Part shown: positions 33,985 to 42,627 of the stretch, one piece after another
Layout of the letters: every line of letters starts with the position of its first letter
How positions within the stretch are numbered: the stretch's first letter is position 1
Source of the DNA: Hahellaceae bacterium
GTDB taxonomy: Bacteria > Pseudomonadota > Gammaproteobacteria > Pseudomonadales > Oleiphilaceae
DNA: 64,000 nucleotides
NCBI GenBank assembly: GCA_024234505.1
Contig: JACKOD010000003.1
Location: forward strand, 124,001 to 188,000
Direction of reading: 5' to 3'
Notes under the pieces: generated by a model
What the model saw: the letters and a program-made list of their open reading frames with translations, nothing else
Database searches by the model: none
What the model was told of the DNA's origin: nothing
Made by a program: the position numbers and the translations under genes

Positions 33985-35043
33985 CTACACGACTGGTTCG
34001 GCAAGCAAAAATGCAATTAAATGCTCGGCGTCAACCTTAATTCCTATCATCTCCCCGACAATGAAATCCTGATGACTAGGGAATAATGCTTCAACTTCCG
34101 TGCCTGAGGCTAGTTTCAATCGATAACGCGTCGAGGTGCCGGAAAAAGTCTTTTGTGTTACCTGTGCTTTTAATTCCGACGATGCAGAAAACACAATGTC
34201 GTCCGGTCTCATCAAAATTTCTACTTTCGCACCGGGCTTCCAGTTGTAGGCGCGATTCCCTGTAATTTTCCCTAATTCGGTCTCGAAGGTTTCGTGGTTA
34301 ACTGCCTTGCCATGAATGAATGCCCCTTGGCCTATAAAGCTGGCGACAAAACGGTTTGCAGGCTCATGATACAGGTTGTAAGGCGAGTCCCATTGTTGTA
34401 TTGCTCCGTTATCGATAACGCCTATCTGATCACACATCGCAAAGGCTTCATTTTGATCATGGGTGACCAGGATGGCGCTGATGTTCTGTGATTTCAGAAT
34501 GTCTCGAATATCGAGGCTTAGACGCTTGCGTAATTCGGTGTCTAGATTTGAAAATGGCTCGTCAAGCAAAATGAGGCTGGGTTCGGGTGCCAAGGCTCTC
34601 GCAAGTGCGACGCGCTGCTGTTGTCCACCCGATAATTCGTGAGGATAACGATGTGCCAAATCACCAAGATTAACGAGATCAAGCAATGTAGATATTTTCT
34701 TCTGTTTGAGTGTGGTTCCGGTCTTGTGTAGTCCGAATCCCACATTCTGACTAACCGTCATATGAGGGAATAGGGCGTAATCCTGAAAAACCATCCCAAT
34801 TTTGCGTGATTCTGGAGGGGTATTTACCGATGCCGAGGAGATTAAATGCCCTGCGACCCGGATTTCACCCGCCGTAACAGGGTGAAATCCGGCAATGGCC
34901 CTAAGTAGCGTGCTTTTGCCACATCCACTTGGTCCCAGTAAGCAAGAAATGTCTCCCGGAGGCAGATTAAACGACAGGTTGCTAACGACACTCTTTTGGC
35001 CATAAGCGCAGCCAATATTTTTAACTTCTACAATGGGGTGCAT
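33985..35043 (-). CDS. ABC transporter ATP-binding protein (FbpC/PotA-like), orphan
   Basis: A 352-residue importer-type ATPase: Walker A GPSGCGKST, Q-loop VFQDYALFPHMT, signature LSGGQQQRVALARAL, Walker B LILLDEPFSNLD, and H-loop VTHDQNEA. A C-terminal TOBE domain (VEILMRPDDIVFS) places it with the Fe3+, polyamine and molybdate group; the wording is nearest FbpC, ferric iron uptake. No permease or binding-protein gene is adjacent: argF follows at 35072 and glpK lies beyond on the other side. It may serve a remote permease. It starts 28 bases downstream of the argF stop, so it may share the argD-argF transcript. Confidence 0.88.
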   Translation of the reverse strand: MHPIVEVKNIGCAYGQKSVVSNLSFNLPPGDISCLLGPSGCGKSTLLRAIAGFHPVTAGEIRVAGHLISSASVNTPPESRKIGMVFQDYALFPHMTVSQNVGFGLHKTGTTLKQKKISTLLDLVNLGDLAHRYPHELSGGQQQRVALARALAPEPSLILLDEPFSNLDTELRKRLSLDIRDILKSQNISAILVTHDQNEAFAMCDQIGVIDNGAIQQWDSPYNLYHEPANRFVASFIGQGAFIHGKAVNHETFETELGKITGNRAYNWKPGAKVEILMRPDDIVFSASSELKAQVTQKTFSGTSTRYRLKLASGTEVEALFPSHQDFIVGEMIGIKVDAEHLIAFLLAEPVV

Positions 35044-35071
35044 TGGTCTTTAACAATACCTGTCGAGTGTC

Positions 35072-35980
35072 TTACGCGTTACAAAGTAAAAATTCCAGCA
35101 ATGCTTTCTGGGCATGTAAGCGGTTTTCTGCTTCGTCCCACACGACTGAGCCTGGCTGATCCAGCATGTCTTCGCTGACTTCTTCGCCTCTGTGCGCTGG
35201 CAGGCAGTGCATGAATAGTGCGTTCGAATTCGCTCTGGACATCAGTTCCGGGTTGACCTGGTAGTCTTTGAAGGCACGGATGCGCTGCTGTTGCTCATCT
35301 TCCTGCCCCATGGATGCCCATACGTCGGTCACTACCAGATCGGCTCCCTGAACCGCCGCCTTGGGATCCCGAATGATGCGCACCCGGCTTTTGTTCTCTT
35401 CAAGCAGCGAAGTCATGGGGTCGTAACCCAGTGGTGAAGCGACAATCAATTCAAAATCAAATTGTCGTGCCGCATTGATAAACGAGTTGCACATGTTATT
35501 GCCGTCACCCACCCAGGTGACGCGTTTTCCCGAAATGGAACCCTTTTGTTCGTGGTAGGTCTGCATATCTGCCAGTAGTTGGCAGGGGTGGTAATCATCA
35601 GTCAGGGCATTAATGACCGGAACATTTGAATAGCGAGCAAACTGTTCTACCTTTTCGTGTTCAAACGTTCGGATCATGACGGCGTCAACCATCCGGGAGA
35701 GTACGCGGGCACTATCTTCAATGGGTTCGCCGCGACCAAGCTGGGTGTCTCTCGGGGATAAGAAAATGGCCGAGCCACCAAACTGGGCCATGCCTGATTC
35801 AAACGAGACGCGAGTCCGTGTTGATGACTTTTCGAATATCATCCCCAGTACACGATTTTTCAGAGGTTCATAGATTTTACCCTGCTTGTGTTCCTTTTTA
35901 AGGACGATCGCGCGTTCAACCAGCTGTGTCAGTTCGTTTGGAGTCAGATCGCGTAACGTAAGAAAATGTCTCAGCGCCAT
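35072..35980 (-). CDS. argF: Ornithine carbamoyltransferase
   Basis: An enzyme of arginine synthesis, 302 residues, joining carbamoyl phosphate and ornithine into citrulline. The carbamoyl phosphate motif STRTRVSFE is present, the ornithine-side loop is in HCLPAHRGEEVSEDML, and DALTDDYHPCQ lies between them. These match the catabolic/anabolic OTC family; the ArgF assignment follows from its pairing with argD upstream (36 bases between genes). The ATG at 35980 has a purine-rich site. Confidence 0.95.
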   Translation of the reverse strand: MALRHFLTLRDLTPNELTQLVERAIVLKKEHKQGKIYEPLKNRVLGMIFEKSSTRTRVSFESGMAQFGGSAIFLSPRDTQLGRGEPIEDSARVLSRMVDAVMIRTFEHEKVEQFARYSNVPVINALTDDYHPCQLLADMQTYHEQKGSISGKRVTWVGDGNNMCNSFINAARQFDFELIVASPLGYDPMTSLLEENKSRVRIIRDPKAAVQGADLVVTDVWASMGQEDEQQQRIRAFKDYQVNPELMSRANSNALFMHCLPAHRGEEVSEDMLDQPGSVVWDEAENRLHAQKALLEFLLCNA

Positions 35981-36016
35981 ATTTTCTTCCTGTATGAAGT
36001 CTTTGCGTAAATTTGT

Positions 36017-37213
36017 TTACCGCGGAGAGATGCGATCATCTGCCGCATAAAGCTTAATTATTTGAACAACCGAACTCACCAAAAAGTCGGCTTCAGCCTC
36101 TGTAATGTTGAGAGGGGGAACCAGACGGATAACCTTGTCTGACGTTACATTCAGCAAAATGCCTTTGGTTCTGGCGAGTGCTACCAGTTCGGGGCAGGTG
36201 TCCAGCATCTCAATCCCAATCATGAGTCCCTGACCACGAATGTCTGCAATGTACTGGGCTCCGTCAAACGCCGATTTTAAGCCATCAATAATACGTTGAC
36301 CCATAATCCGCGCATTGTCACAGAGATTCTGCTCTGTGATTGTTTTAATCACGGCAAGCGCGGCGGCGCAGGCAAGGGGGTTTCCGCCATAAGTAGAGCC
36401 ATGAGAACCGGGAGTAAATATTTCCGCAGCATTCCCTCGTGCCAGACAGGCACCGATAGGGAAGCCGTTGCCAAGTCCTTTGGCAGTGGTGACCACATCA
36501 GGCACTATTCCCAGACCCTGGTACGCAAAATAGTGACCGGTACGACCATTTCCGGTTTGTACTTCGTCCAGCATTAGCAGCCACTGATTGTGATCGCAAA
36601 TCGCCCGGATTTCTTTCAGGTAATCTGCGTCAGCCACACTCAGGCCGCCTTCGCCCTGAATAGGTTCCAGAAGAACGGCCACTACATTGGTGTTTGACTT
36701 TGCAATATGACGAATGGCATCAATGTCGTTAAAAGGTGCCCGAACAAAACCGGATACCAAAGGCTCAAAGCCTGCCTGAACTTTACGGTTGCCCGTAGCG
36801 GACAGTGTGGCCAGTGTGCGTCCATGAAATGATCGCTCCATAACGATAATGCACGGCGATTCCTTGCCGAGTTTATGACCATAAAGTCGCGCGAGTTTGA
36901 TTGCTGCTTCGTTGGCTTCGGCGCCAGAGTTAGAAAAGAAAACGGCATCCATCCCCGAAACTGTGCATAGTTCGTTTGCAAGTGATTGCTGAAGCGGAAT
37001 CTGGTAGAGGTTTGAGCAATGCATCAGGCGACCTGCCTGATCCTTAATGGCGTCCACCACCGAGGGGTGACAGTGCCCTAGGCCACAAACCGCAATGCCG
37101 CTAAAAGTGTCGAAGTATTTGTTACCATCCGTGTCGAACAGCCAGCAACCTTCCCCTCGCTCAAACGCGATGGGTAGGCGTCCGTAGGTATTCATGAGTG
37201 GTTGCTCAGCCAT
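36017..37213 (-). CDS. argD: Acetylornithine/succinyldiaminopimelate aminotransferase
   Basis: A class III PLP aminotransferase of 398 residues acting in arginine (and lysine) synthesis. The motif AKGLGNGFPIGAC contains the PLP lysine. LDEVQTGNGRTG provides the PLP-binding Asp. The start is ATG 37213 (MAEQPLMNTYGRL), fixed by AGGAG nine bases upstream. An open frame continues up to 37336 without a ribosome site, through a terminator-like hairpin, and is rejected. It is the first gene of an argD-argF transcript. The leader hairpin at 37236-37256 could attenuate it. Confidence 0.94.
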   Translation of the reverse strand: MAEQPLMNTYGRLPIAFERGEGCWLFDTDGNKYFDTFSGIAVCGLGHCHPSVVDAIKDQAGRLMHCSNLYQIPLQQSLANELCTVSGMDAVFFSNSGAEANEAAIKLARLYGHKLGKESPCIIVMERSFHGRTLATLSATGNRKVQAGFEPLVSGFVRAPFNDIDAIRHIAKSNTNVVAVLLEPIQGEGGLSVADADYLKEIRAICDHNQWLLMLDEVQTGNGRTGHYFAYQGLGIVPDVVTTAKGLGNGFPIGACLARGNAAEIFTPGSHGSTYGGNPLACAAALAVIKTITEQNLCDNARIMGQRIIDGLKSAFDGAQYIADIRGQGLMIGIEMLDTCPELVALARTKGILLNVTSDKVIRLVPPLNITEAEADFLVSSVVQIIKLYAADDRISPR

Positions 37214-37235
37214 ATACTTTCTCCTATAAACGCAA

Positions 37236-37256
37236 AAAGGCAGCTTTTTGCTGCCC
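37236..37256 (-). promoter_or_regulatory. Terminator-like hairpin in the argD leader
   Basis: On the minus strand GGCAGC-AAAAA-GCTGCC is followed by TTTTT, the form of a Rho-independent terminator, 21 bases before the argD AGGAG. Upstream a second hairpin (ACTCCCT/AGGGGGT, about 37264-37284) can form. No minus-strand gene lies between it and grxD, so it should end either an argD leader transcript or a separate small RNA. The rest of 37257-37516 shows only promoter-like AT-rich sequence for grxD. Confidence 0.6.
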
Positions 37257-37516
37257 GTAAGCTCTAACACCCCCTTTATCAGGGAGTTATTAAGCTTTAT
37301 GTGGGCCATCGTAACCATAAAAGGGAAGATTGGCAACTGTCCTGAAATTTTGTCTGCAAGGGATTTCTTTATCTTCTGGGTATTAGGGGGAAGGAAAATG
37401 TTTGATGTTGAAAAAGCTGACTGCAGTAGTCGGATTTAACAAAAACGGGTAAAATGCTCACAAGTATTTCGTCTACATTCTTGTAAGCGTATTTCCTACT
37501 TTGAAAGAGGTCTTCA

Positions 37517-37840
37517 ATGGATATTATCGAAACCATCAAAAATCAGCTTGAGAGCAATGACATCATTCTATATATGAAAGGGTCTCCTCAAATGCCTCAG
37601 TGTGGCTTTTCTGCTCGTACAGTGCAGGCACTTATGGCGTGTGGTGAGCGTTTTGCGTATGTAAATATTCTTGATAACCCTGAAATTCGTGAAAACCTGA
37701 AAACCTACTCCAACTGGCCGACCTTTCCTCAGCTTTATATCAAAGGGGAGTTGATTGGTGGCTGCGACATCGTTACTGAGCTGTATGAAAGCGGGGAGCT
37801 GAAGCAGATGGTGGCGGCAGCGGTAGGAAAGTCGGCATAA
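37517..37840 (+). CDS. grxD: Monothiol glutaredoxin Grx4
   Basis: A 107-residue monothiol glutaredoxin. The active site CGFS spans residues 29-32, in KGSPQMPQCGFSART. The glutathione-binding TFPQLYIKGELIGGCDI follows. The family binds and transfers [2Fe-2S] clusters with BolA-type partners rather than acting as a thiol reductase. It stands alone with a Rho-independent terminator downstream. The ATG follows a GAAAGAGG site. Confidence 0.97.
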   Translation: MDIIETIKNQLESNDIILYMKGSPQMPQCGFSARTVQALMACGERFAYVNILDNPEIRENLKTYSNWPTFPQLYIKGELIGGCDIVTELYESGELKQMVAAAVGKSA

Positions 37841-37895
37841 CCGATTTACCAAAAGCTGACGGTCGGGCCGGTGACGGCAGATCGTGCAGCTTAAC

Positions 37896-37927
37896 GAAAA
37901 ACACGCATCATTGATGCGTGTTTTTTT
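37896..37927. terminator. Bidirectional terminator between grxD and the TonB-like gene
   Basis: AAAAACACGCAT pairs with ATGCGTGTTTTT around CATTG, with a T7 run on the plus strand and A-run at the start for the minus strand. It stands at the convergent ends of two genes; the TonB-like stop codon overlaps its T-run. Confidence 0.9.
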
Positions 37928-38771
37928 ATAACCGGCTTTCGGGCTCATACACAATGGGAATTTGGTATTTATATCCCTTGGCCGCATCCTTTGCCGGAGG
38001 TTCCGGGTAGGGGCTGGCGTTTAGCGCGCCTTTAAGTGCTGCGCTATCTAATTGAATATCTCCGCTTGGCTCAATAATGGTGGCCTTTCTGACTTGGCCG
38101 CTGCTCATTAAGCGTATTTCGATGACCAGTTTTCTCCGAACTTCCATGCTGCGGAATGGGTAGAGTTTATCGCCAAATTGAGATTCGACCACTTTTTTCA
38201 GTAGAGCAAGCTCATAATCATCCAGTGGCTGTTTATCATCGGATGAAATTTGCACATTTTCTGCAACAAGTGCTTGCTGTTTAAATACTTTGGCAAATTC
38301 TGACATGGCGCTATTGGCAGCAGAAGATGATGCTTTGCTGCTATTTAGTTGTGATCGAAAGTCCGGCAGCGTAGGCGGGCTAATTTGGGGAATGCTGGGT
38401 GGTTTGGGCTGACTCTTAGTTGGGCTTTTTGTAGGTAAATCCGGCGTTAGTGGCGCGCCTTGCTTTGCCACTTGTTGAGGTTGCCGGGGGGCATTGGTGG
38501 TAATCAGTTTTTCCGGGCTCGCAGGTGCAGGCTCTGCGTATTCCTGGGTGGTGGGCTGGCTGTTTTGCGAAGATTGAGCATGCTTCTGGGCTGGCGCACT
38601 TTTTGAGGCAGCGATGGATGGCATGACAATCTGTACGGGGATGCTGTGTTGGATTTCCTCCTCTTTGAATAAGGGGGTATTAAGCAATACGCCAATAAAC
38701 AAATGCAGCACGAGCGCAATAGCGCCGCAAAGAAACAGGCGTGTGGAAGTTGGGTCGTGGGTATCCAGCAT
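37926..38771 (-). CDS. TonB-family energy transducer protein
   Basis: A 281-residue protein with one N-terminal transmembrane helix (LFLCGAIALVLHLFIGVLLN), a long Pro/Ser/Gln/Lys-rich spacer (about 60-150) and a C-terminal TonB-like domain with VRRKLVIEIRLMSSGQVRKA, SSGDIQLDSAALKGAL and SPYPEPP. TonB proteins carry proton-motive-force energy to outer-membrane transporters. It has no adjacent exbB/exbD or receptor, so its partners are elsewhere or it serves a structural role. DUF1631 gene is 135 bases upstream on the same strand. Confidence 0.85.
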   Translation of the reverse strand: MLDTHDPTSTRLFLCGAIALVLHLFIGVLLNTPLFKEEEIQHSIPVQIVMPSIAASKSAPAQKHAQSSQNSQPTTQEYAEPAPASPEKLITTNAPRQPQQVAKQGAPLTPDLPTKSPTKSQPKPPSIPQISPPTLPDFRSQLNSSKASSSAANSAMSEFAKVFKQQALVAENVQISSDDKQPLDDYELALLKKVVESQFGDKLYPFRSMEVRRKLVIEIRLMSSGQVRKATIIEPSGDIQLDSAALKGALNASPYPEPPAKDAAKGYKYQIPIVYEPESRL

Positions 38772-38906
38772 AAACAGCGTCGTGGCGTGCCAGTTGAATT
38801 TGAGTTTGATGATCCCCTAGCATACCAAGACTTCTCGTCTTTAAATCGGTGGTGCCGAAATTAAGGGAGTATGATAAGGGAAATGTTGGACAATCATATC
38901 AGAATG

Positions 38907-41081
38907 CTAGGCGCGCTGACCTGAAATCTTCCGCAAATTCTGTACAAGGCCTTCCATTGCCCTGTCGATCAGGGGTTCTCTGGAAAGGATCTTCAGTTTG
39001 CGGTCGGCTAGTTCTTGTCCTAACGCGCGACGAGTTTTCTCTAAAACTTTTAGGCCAACTCGGTTCACGAATATATAACAGTCGCCGTCGTCAATGTGAG
39101 TGGCCAGCTTGCACCGAAACTTGCTGCCATTATTAAGATAAAATTCGATCCACTGGCCAATTTCAAGGTTGTCAACCTGTTGCAGGAAGGGGGATAGCTT
39201 GATCTCATCTTCCGTAGGTGGTTGGGGGGTGACTAAATCCACCGCATCTGTCGGTACCACACTGGATAGATCGTTAGTGCAGGGCGTCTTAAAGGCATTT
39301 GTTAATGCGGATTTCAAATCCGCCATCATCGTATCGAGCCTTTCAGTGTTGTATGAGACTTCTTGTAAGCCGGATTTAATAAACTTCAATAATGGAGGTA
39401 CTTTTTTTACCCAAAGTTCCTTTTCTCCTTCAGAAGCATGGGGTTGTAAGCACCAAATAAGTGTATCCAAAGCTTCAGTTGCCTTGCTCCAGCGATTGTC
39501 TTTGCTGTCTTTCAGGTAGGTCAGGAACATAAAACGACTCCACCCTTGTGTCAGAATGCAGCGTATATTTTCTGGAACAGGATATTGAGCCAGTTTCTTG
39601 TTGAGATAATTTTCGACAGCCGTTTGCGCATTTTTGGATTTGATTCGGCCGTGTTCTGCCTCTCTGGTTCGTTGTTCAACGATGCGAGTGCGCTTTTCTT
39701 CCCGACTTAAAAATCCGGAGAATTCAAGAAAAAGCTCAACAAATATGCTTTGGTCATCACGAAATTCTGTCAGAACCTTGCTGACCACTCGATGGATTTC
39801 CGCATAGAGCTTGTCTTTTTGTCTGTCTTCTGCGTTATTCCAGCCCGTACCTGCTTTTGCCAGTGTATCCAGCAGCTGTCGCGCAGGATGACGATGATTG
39901 CCAAAAAATGACGGGTCTTTGAGTACGACTCTTACAATCGGTATTTGTAGCTTGGAGATCAGCACCTGAATTGGTGGCGAAATGTTGTCATCTTTTAATA
40001 TGAATTCGAACAGCCTGGATACGAGATCAATGGCGTCTTCATCGTTGGCGGAAAGCCCCGAAAACCGTGTTTCTCCTCCTTGAATAAGGTGTGCAATCGC
40101 GTCTTCAAGTTTTATGGGTGCGGCGATGCCTGAATCAAAGAGGTTGTCAGATGCTGGCGGCTGCATGCTTCCCAATAGTTCCTGTAATTTTACGGGGCTA
40201 ATGGGGTGCTCGCGAGGCGTGTGACTGCGTCCTGGCTGATTGATGGTAAGTAGTTTGCGCAACTCGGCAAAGCTTGGGGTAAATATCGAGCTGGGCGAGT
40301 TATGTGCAGGTTGAGTTACCGTCTGTTTCGGTTGAGACGGTTTATCTGTTTTGCCTGATTCATCTGGCTGGGATGTCGCGGTTTGTCTGGTGAGTGTCTT
40401 TTCCATTCTGGCGGTTGCGGGTTTGATTCCTGCTCGCAAAAGTGCAGCGTTGGCCGTTTCCAGAATGCCTTCCAGCGCTGATGCCAGATCAACCTCAAAA
40501 ACCTTAATCAGTATCAGTTTTTCCTGCGCGCCAATTTCAAGAGCGCCTGCAACCGTGAGAAATTGCTTTGACAGCAGTTCCGGGTCTATAGGGGTGAAGT
40601 GTTGCTCCGGGTTGAGAGCCGGCCACCCCGATGTAACTAGCTGTTCAAATTGGGTAAAGGTGGCACCTAATACTTGCCTGACCCTTTTGGCCATTGATGA
40701 AAGAGTGATCTCTTCCTCAAGATTCTCCTCAGCGACCATGCTCCATGTGCTGGAGTCGCTTAGCGATGTCTCTTGTGCAATATTTTGTCTTGCTTGAGGT
40801 GTGTTGAAGTTTGATTGAAGCAATTCCTGCAGTTGTTGTTCGATTCGCTTGCGCTTTATTCGAATGTCTCGCATCGCTTCAAATAGTCTATTCTGTTCAC
40901 TATTGCTATGTGCATTGCTGGCGAGATCAAAAAATGCGTCATCAGCAGCATCAAACACGCTGCGTAAATGATCTGCATATTTGGATATTGCAGACGAGAC
41001 AAAGTGCTGAGCGGCCTGTGAATACAGGTCTTCAGATAAATTGATGGATTTTTCTTCCCATGAGCCTAGGCGGCCAGCCAT
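38907..41081 (-). CDS. DUF1631 family protein
   Basis: A large cytosolic protein of 724 residues, family DUF1631. The N-terminal ~150 residues hold the conserved helices (DHLRSVFDAADDAFFDLAS, MRDIRIKRKRIEQQL). The middle third is a low-complexity linker (about 220-290). The conserved C-terminal block includes LEIGQWIEFYLNNGSKFRCKL and a small beta domain that resembles PilZ. Function is unknown. The start is ATG 41081 with GGAG before it, preferred over GTG 41096. It may be a c-di-GMP reader, but the PilZ RxxxR motif is not clear, so that is only an inference. Confidence 0.85.
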   Translation of the reverse strand: MAGRLGSWEEKSINLSEDLYSQAAQHFVSSAISKYADHLRSVFDAADDAFFDLASNAHSNSEQNRLFEAMRDIRIKRKRIEQQLQELLQSNFNTPQARQNIAQETSLSDSSTWSMVAEENLEEEITLSSMAKRVRQVLGATFTQFEQLVTSGWPALNPEQHFTPIDPELLSKQFLTVAGALEIGAQEKLILIKVFEVDLASALEGILETANAALLRAGIKPATARMEKTLTRQTATSQPDESGKTDKPSQPKQTVTQPAHNSPSSIFTPSFAELRKLLTINQPGRSHTPREHPISPVKLQELLGSMQPPASDNLFDSGIAAPIKLEDAIAHLIQGGETRFSGLSANDEDAIDLVSRLFEFILKDDNISPPIQVLISKLQIPIVRVVLKDPSFFGNHRHPARQLLDTLAKAGTGWNNAEDRQKDKLYAEIHRVVSKVLTEFRDDQSIFVELFLEFSGFLSREEKRTRIVEQRTREAEHGRIKSKNAQTAVENYLNKKLAQYPVPENIRCILTQGWSRFMFLTYLKDSKDNRWSKATEALDTLIWCLQPHASEGEKELWVKKVPPLLKFIKSGLQEVSYNTERLDTMMADLKSALTNAFKTPCTNDLSSVVPTDAVDLVTPQPPTEDEIKLSPFLQQVDNLEIGQWIEFYLNNGSKFRCKLATHIDDGDCYIFVNRVGLKVLEKTRRALGQELADRKLKILSREPLIDRAMEGLVQNLRKISGQRA

Positions 41082-41382
41082 TGGCGACTCCAACACGCAA
41101 TTCTCAACCCTATGCGTTTGGCCGAGCTAATATTTTATAGTTATAAGTTTTTTTTAGTGCTTGTAAAGTCATTATAGCGGTTCGCTTAATAGCTTGAAAG
41201 AAAAAAATCAATAGTAAAATGGTGCATTTTACGAATTATAACAAAAATACTGAACACTGCATCATATTTGTGGTTTTCTGTATAAAAATGGTTCGGTGGT
41301 TCGGTGGTTGGTTTGGATTTGCTTTATGTGCTTATTGATGCGGAGAGCTTTTGATTAGTGGTGATCTGTTTGGTGGTTGAAT
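41082..41382. promoter_or_regulatory. Divergent intergenic region with GGTTCGGT repeats
   Basis: A 301-base AT-rich region between the leftward DUF1631 gene and the rightward diguanylate cyclase. It contains GGTTCGGT twice in tandem (41290-41305) and a degenerate third copy, GGTTGGTT (41306-41313). No open frame worth naming crosses it. Promoters for both genes are expected here, but I cannot fix their boxes. Confidence 0.4.
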
Positions 41383-42627
41383 ATGTTGGGTGACAAAAGG
41401 TCGTTAGCGTTTTGTGAGCTTAAACAGTTGCTTGAGAGGCCTTGGTGGAAACTTCGGTTTCCGGAGGCGTTGGAGCTCCAATTTCAAGCTTCTCTGCGTT
41501 TGAGTGCAATCCTGCAAATCAGGGTGGTATCTCTGCTGGGTATCCTTTTGTTTATGGTGTCCGGGGCGCTTGATCACTGGTTGTCGGCACACGGTGTATC
41601 GATGGTGCTTTGGATTCGATATGTCGTGGTGTTGCCTGTCTTGGTGGCGCTTGCCATGTTACCGTCCATTAAGATGGCTCACCCTTACATTGAATGGTTT
41701 GCATTGATTGGTGTTGCTATAGCTGGGTTGGGGGTGCTGGCTATAGGTGCATTCACTATTTCACCATTCAATTATCTTTACTATATAGGCATGATGTTGA
41801 TCATTGTGTTTGGTTCCACTTTGATACGCTTAAGATTTGTTATGGTGGCGCTGTTGAATTTTTGGATGCTCTTGGCGTTTGTCTACTGTCTTGTGTACAA
41901 AACTCCGCCAACGCAGCTGAATGTAGGCATTGATGTTGATATTGATGCGGTGGTTAAGGCGTTAATGTCAGGTTATTGGGTGGCGATGATGTCCATAGCG
42001 ATGTTTAGTGCCTATCTGTTTGAGCGATTTGGGCGGCATCAGTTTCTACAGGCGCGTATGCTGGAGATGGAGACGGACGAGCTTAAGGTGCTTGGCAAAA
42101 AGTTGCATGAGCTTTCAATCACCGATCCGTTAACAGAATTAGCGAATCGTCGTCACTTCGAGTCTTTTGCTGCTACCCAGTGCCATCGTGCAGAAAAAAA
42201 CAGGCAGCCCGTGGCGATACTTTTACTGGATGTCGATTTTTTTAAACCTTACAACGATCACTATGGGCATCAAAAAGGCGACCTGGTATTGCAGCGAGTG
42301 GCCTGGGTTTTGAGGCAGCACACGAAACGAGGTGGGGAGATTGCCGCCCGTTATGGTGGTGAGGAGTTTATTTTACTGATCTATGGTGAGTCGCAGGATG
42401 AAGCTGTTGCTCACGCGGAGTCCATACGTGCAGGTATAGAGATGATGGGGCTCGAGCATAAATTCCGGAGCGACGATTGTGCTGTAGTGACGGTAAGTAT
42501 AGGTGTGTCAGTGAAAATTCCGGCAAGCGAAGATGACTGGGCGGCTATGACGAGCGCCGCCGATCAGTCGCTTTATCGTGCAAAATCGGAAGGTAGAAAC
42601 CGGGTGGTATCGACTCGTTCAGGCTAG
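41383..42627 (+). CDS. Membrane diguanylate cyclase (GGDEF)
   Basis: A 414-residue inner-membrane diguanylate cyclase that makes c-di-GMP from two GTP. Six hydrophobic helices occupy about 40-215, then a short coiled coil and a GGDEF domain. The active site is GGEEF (RYGGEEF), a functional variant. The I-site position upstream reads RGGE instead of RxxD, so product inhibition may be weak or absent. The stop codon shares four bases with that of the convergent CorB-like gene. ATG 41383 is taken; an in-frame TTG lies just before it. Confidence 0.92.
   Translation: MLGDKRSLAFCELKQLLERPWWKLRFPEALELQFQASLRLSAILQIRVVSLLGILLFMVSGALDHWLSAHGVSMVLWIRYVVVLPVLVALAMLPSIKMAHPYIEWFALIGVAIAGLGVLAIGAFTISPFNYLYYIGMMLIIVFGSTLIRLRFVMVALLNFWMLLAFVYCLVYKTPPTQLNVGIDVDIDAVVKALMSGYWVAMMSIAMFSAYLFERFGRHQFLQARMLEMETDELKVLGKKLHELSITDPLTELANRRHFESFAATQCHRAEKNRQPVAILLLDVDFFKPYNDHYGHQKGDLVLQRVAWVLRQHTKRGGEIAARYGGEEFILLIYGESQDEAVAHAESIRAGIEMMGLEHKFRSDDCAVVTVSIGVSVKIPASEDDWAAMTSAADQSLYRAKSEGRNRVVSTRSG

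Noticed and set aside
37214..37336. N-terminal extension of argD
   Set aside because: It passes through a terminator-like hairpin, has no ribosome site, and the family start MAEQPLMNTYG with AGGAG lies at 37213.
41290..41313. GGTTCGGT repeats as a functional operator
   Set aside because: Only two exact copies in an AT-rich gap; too little to argue beyond chance.
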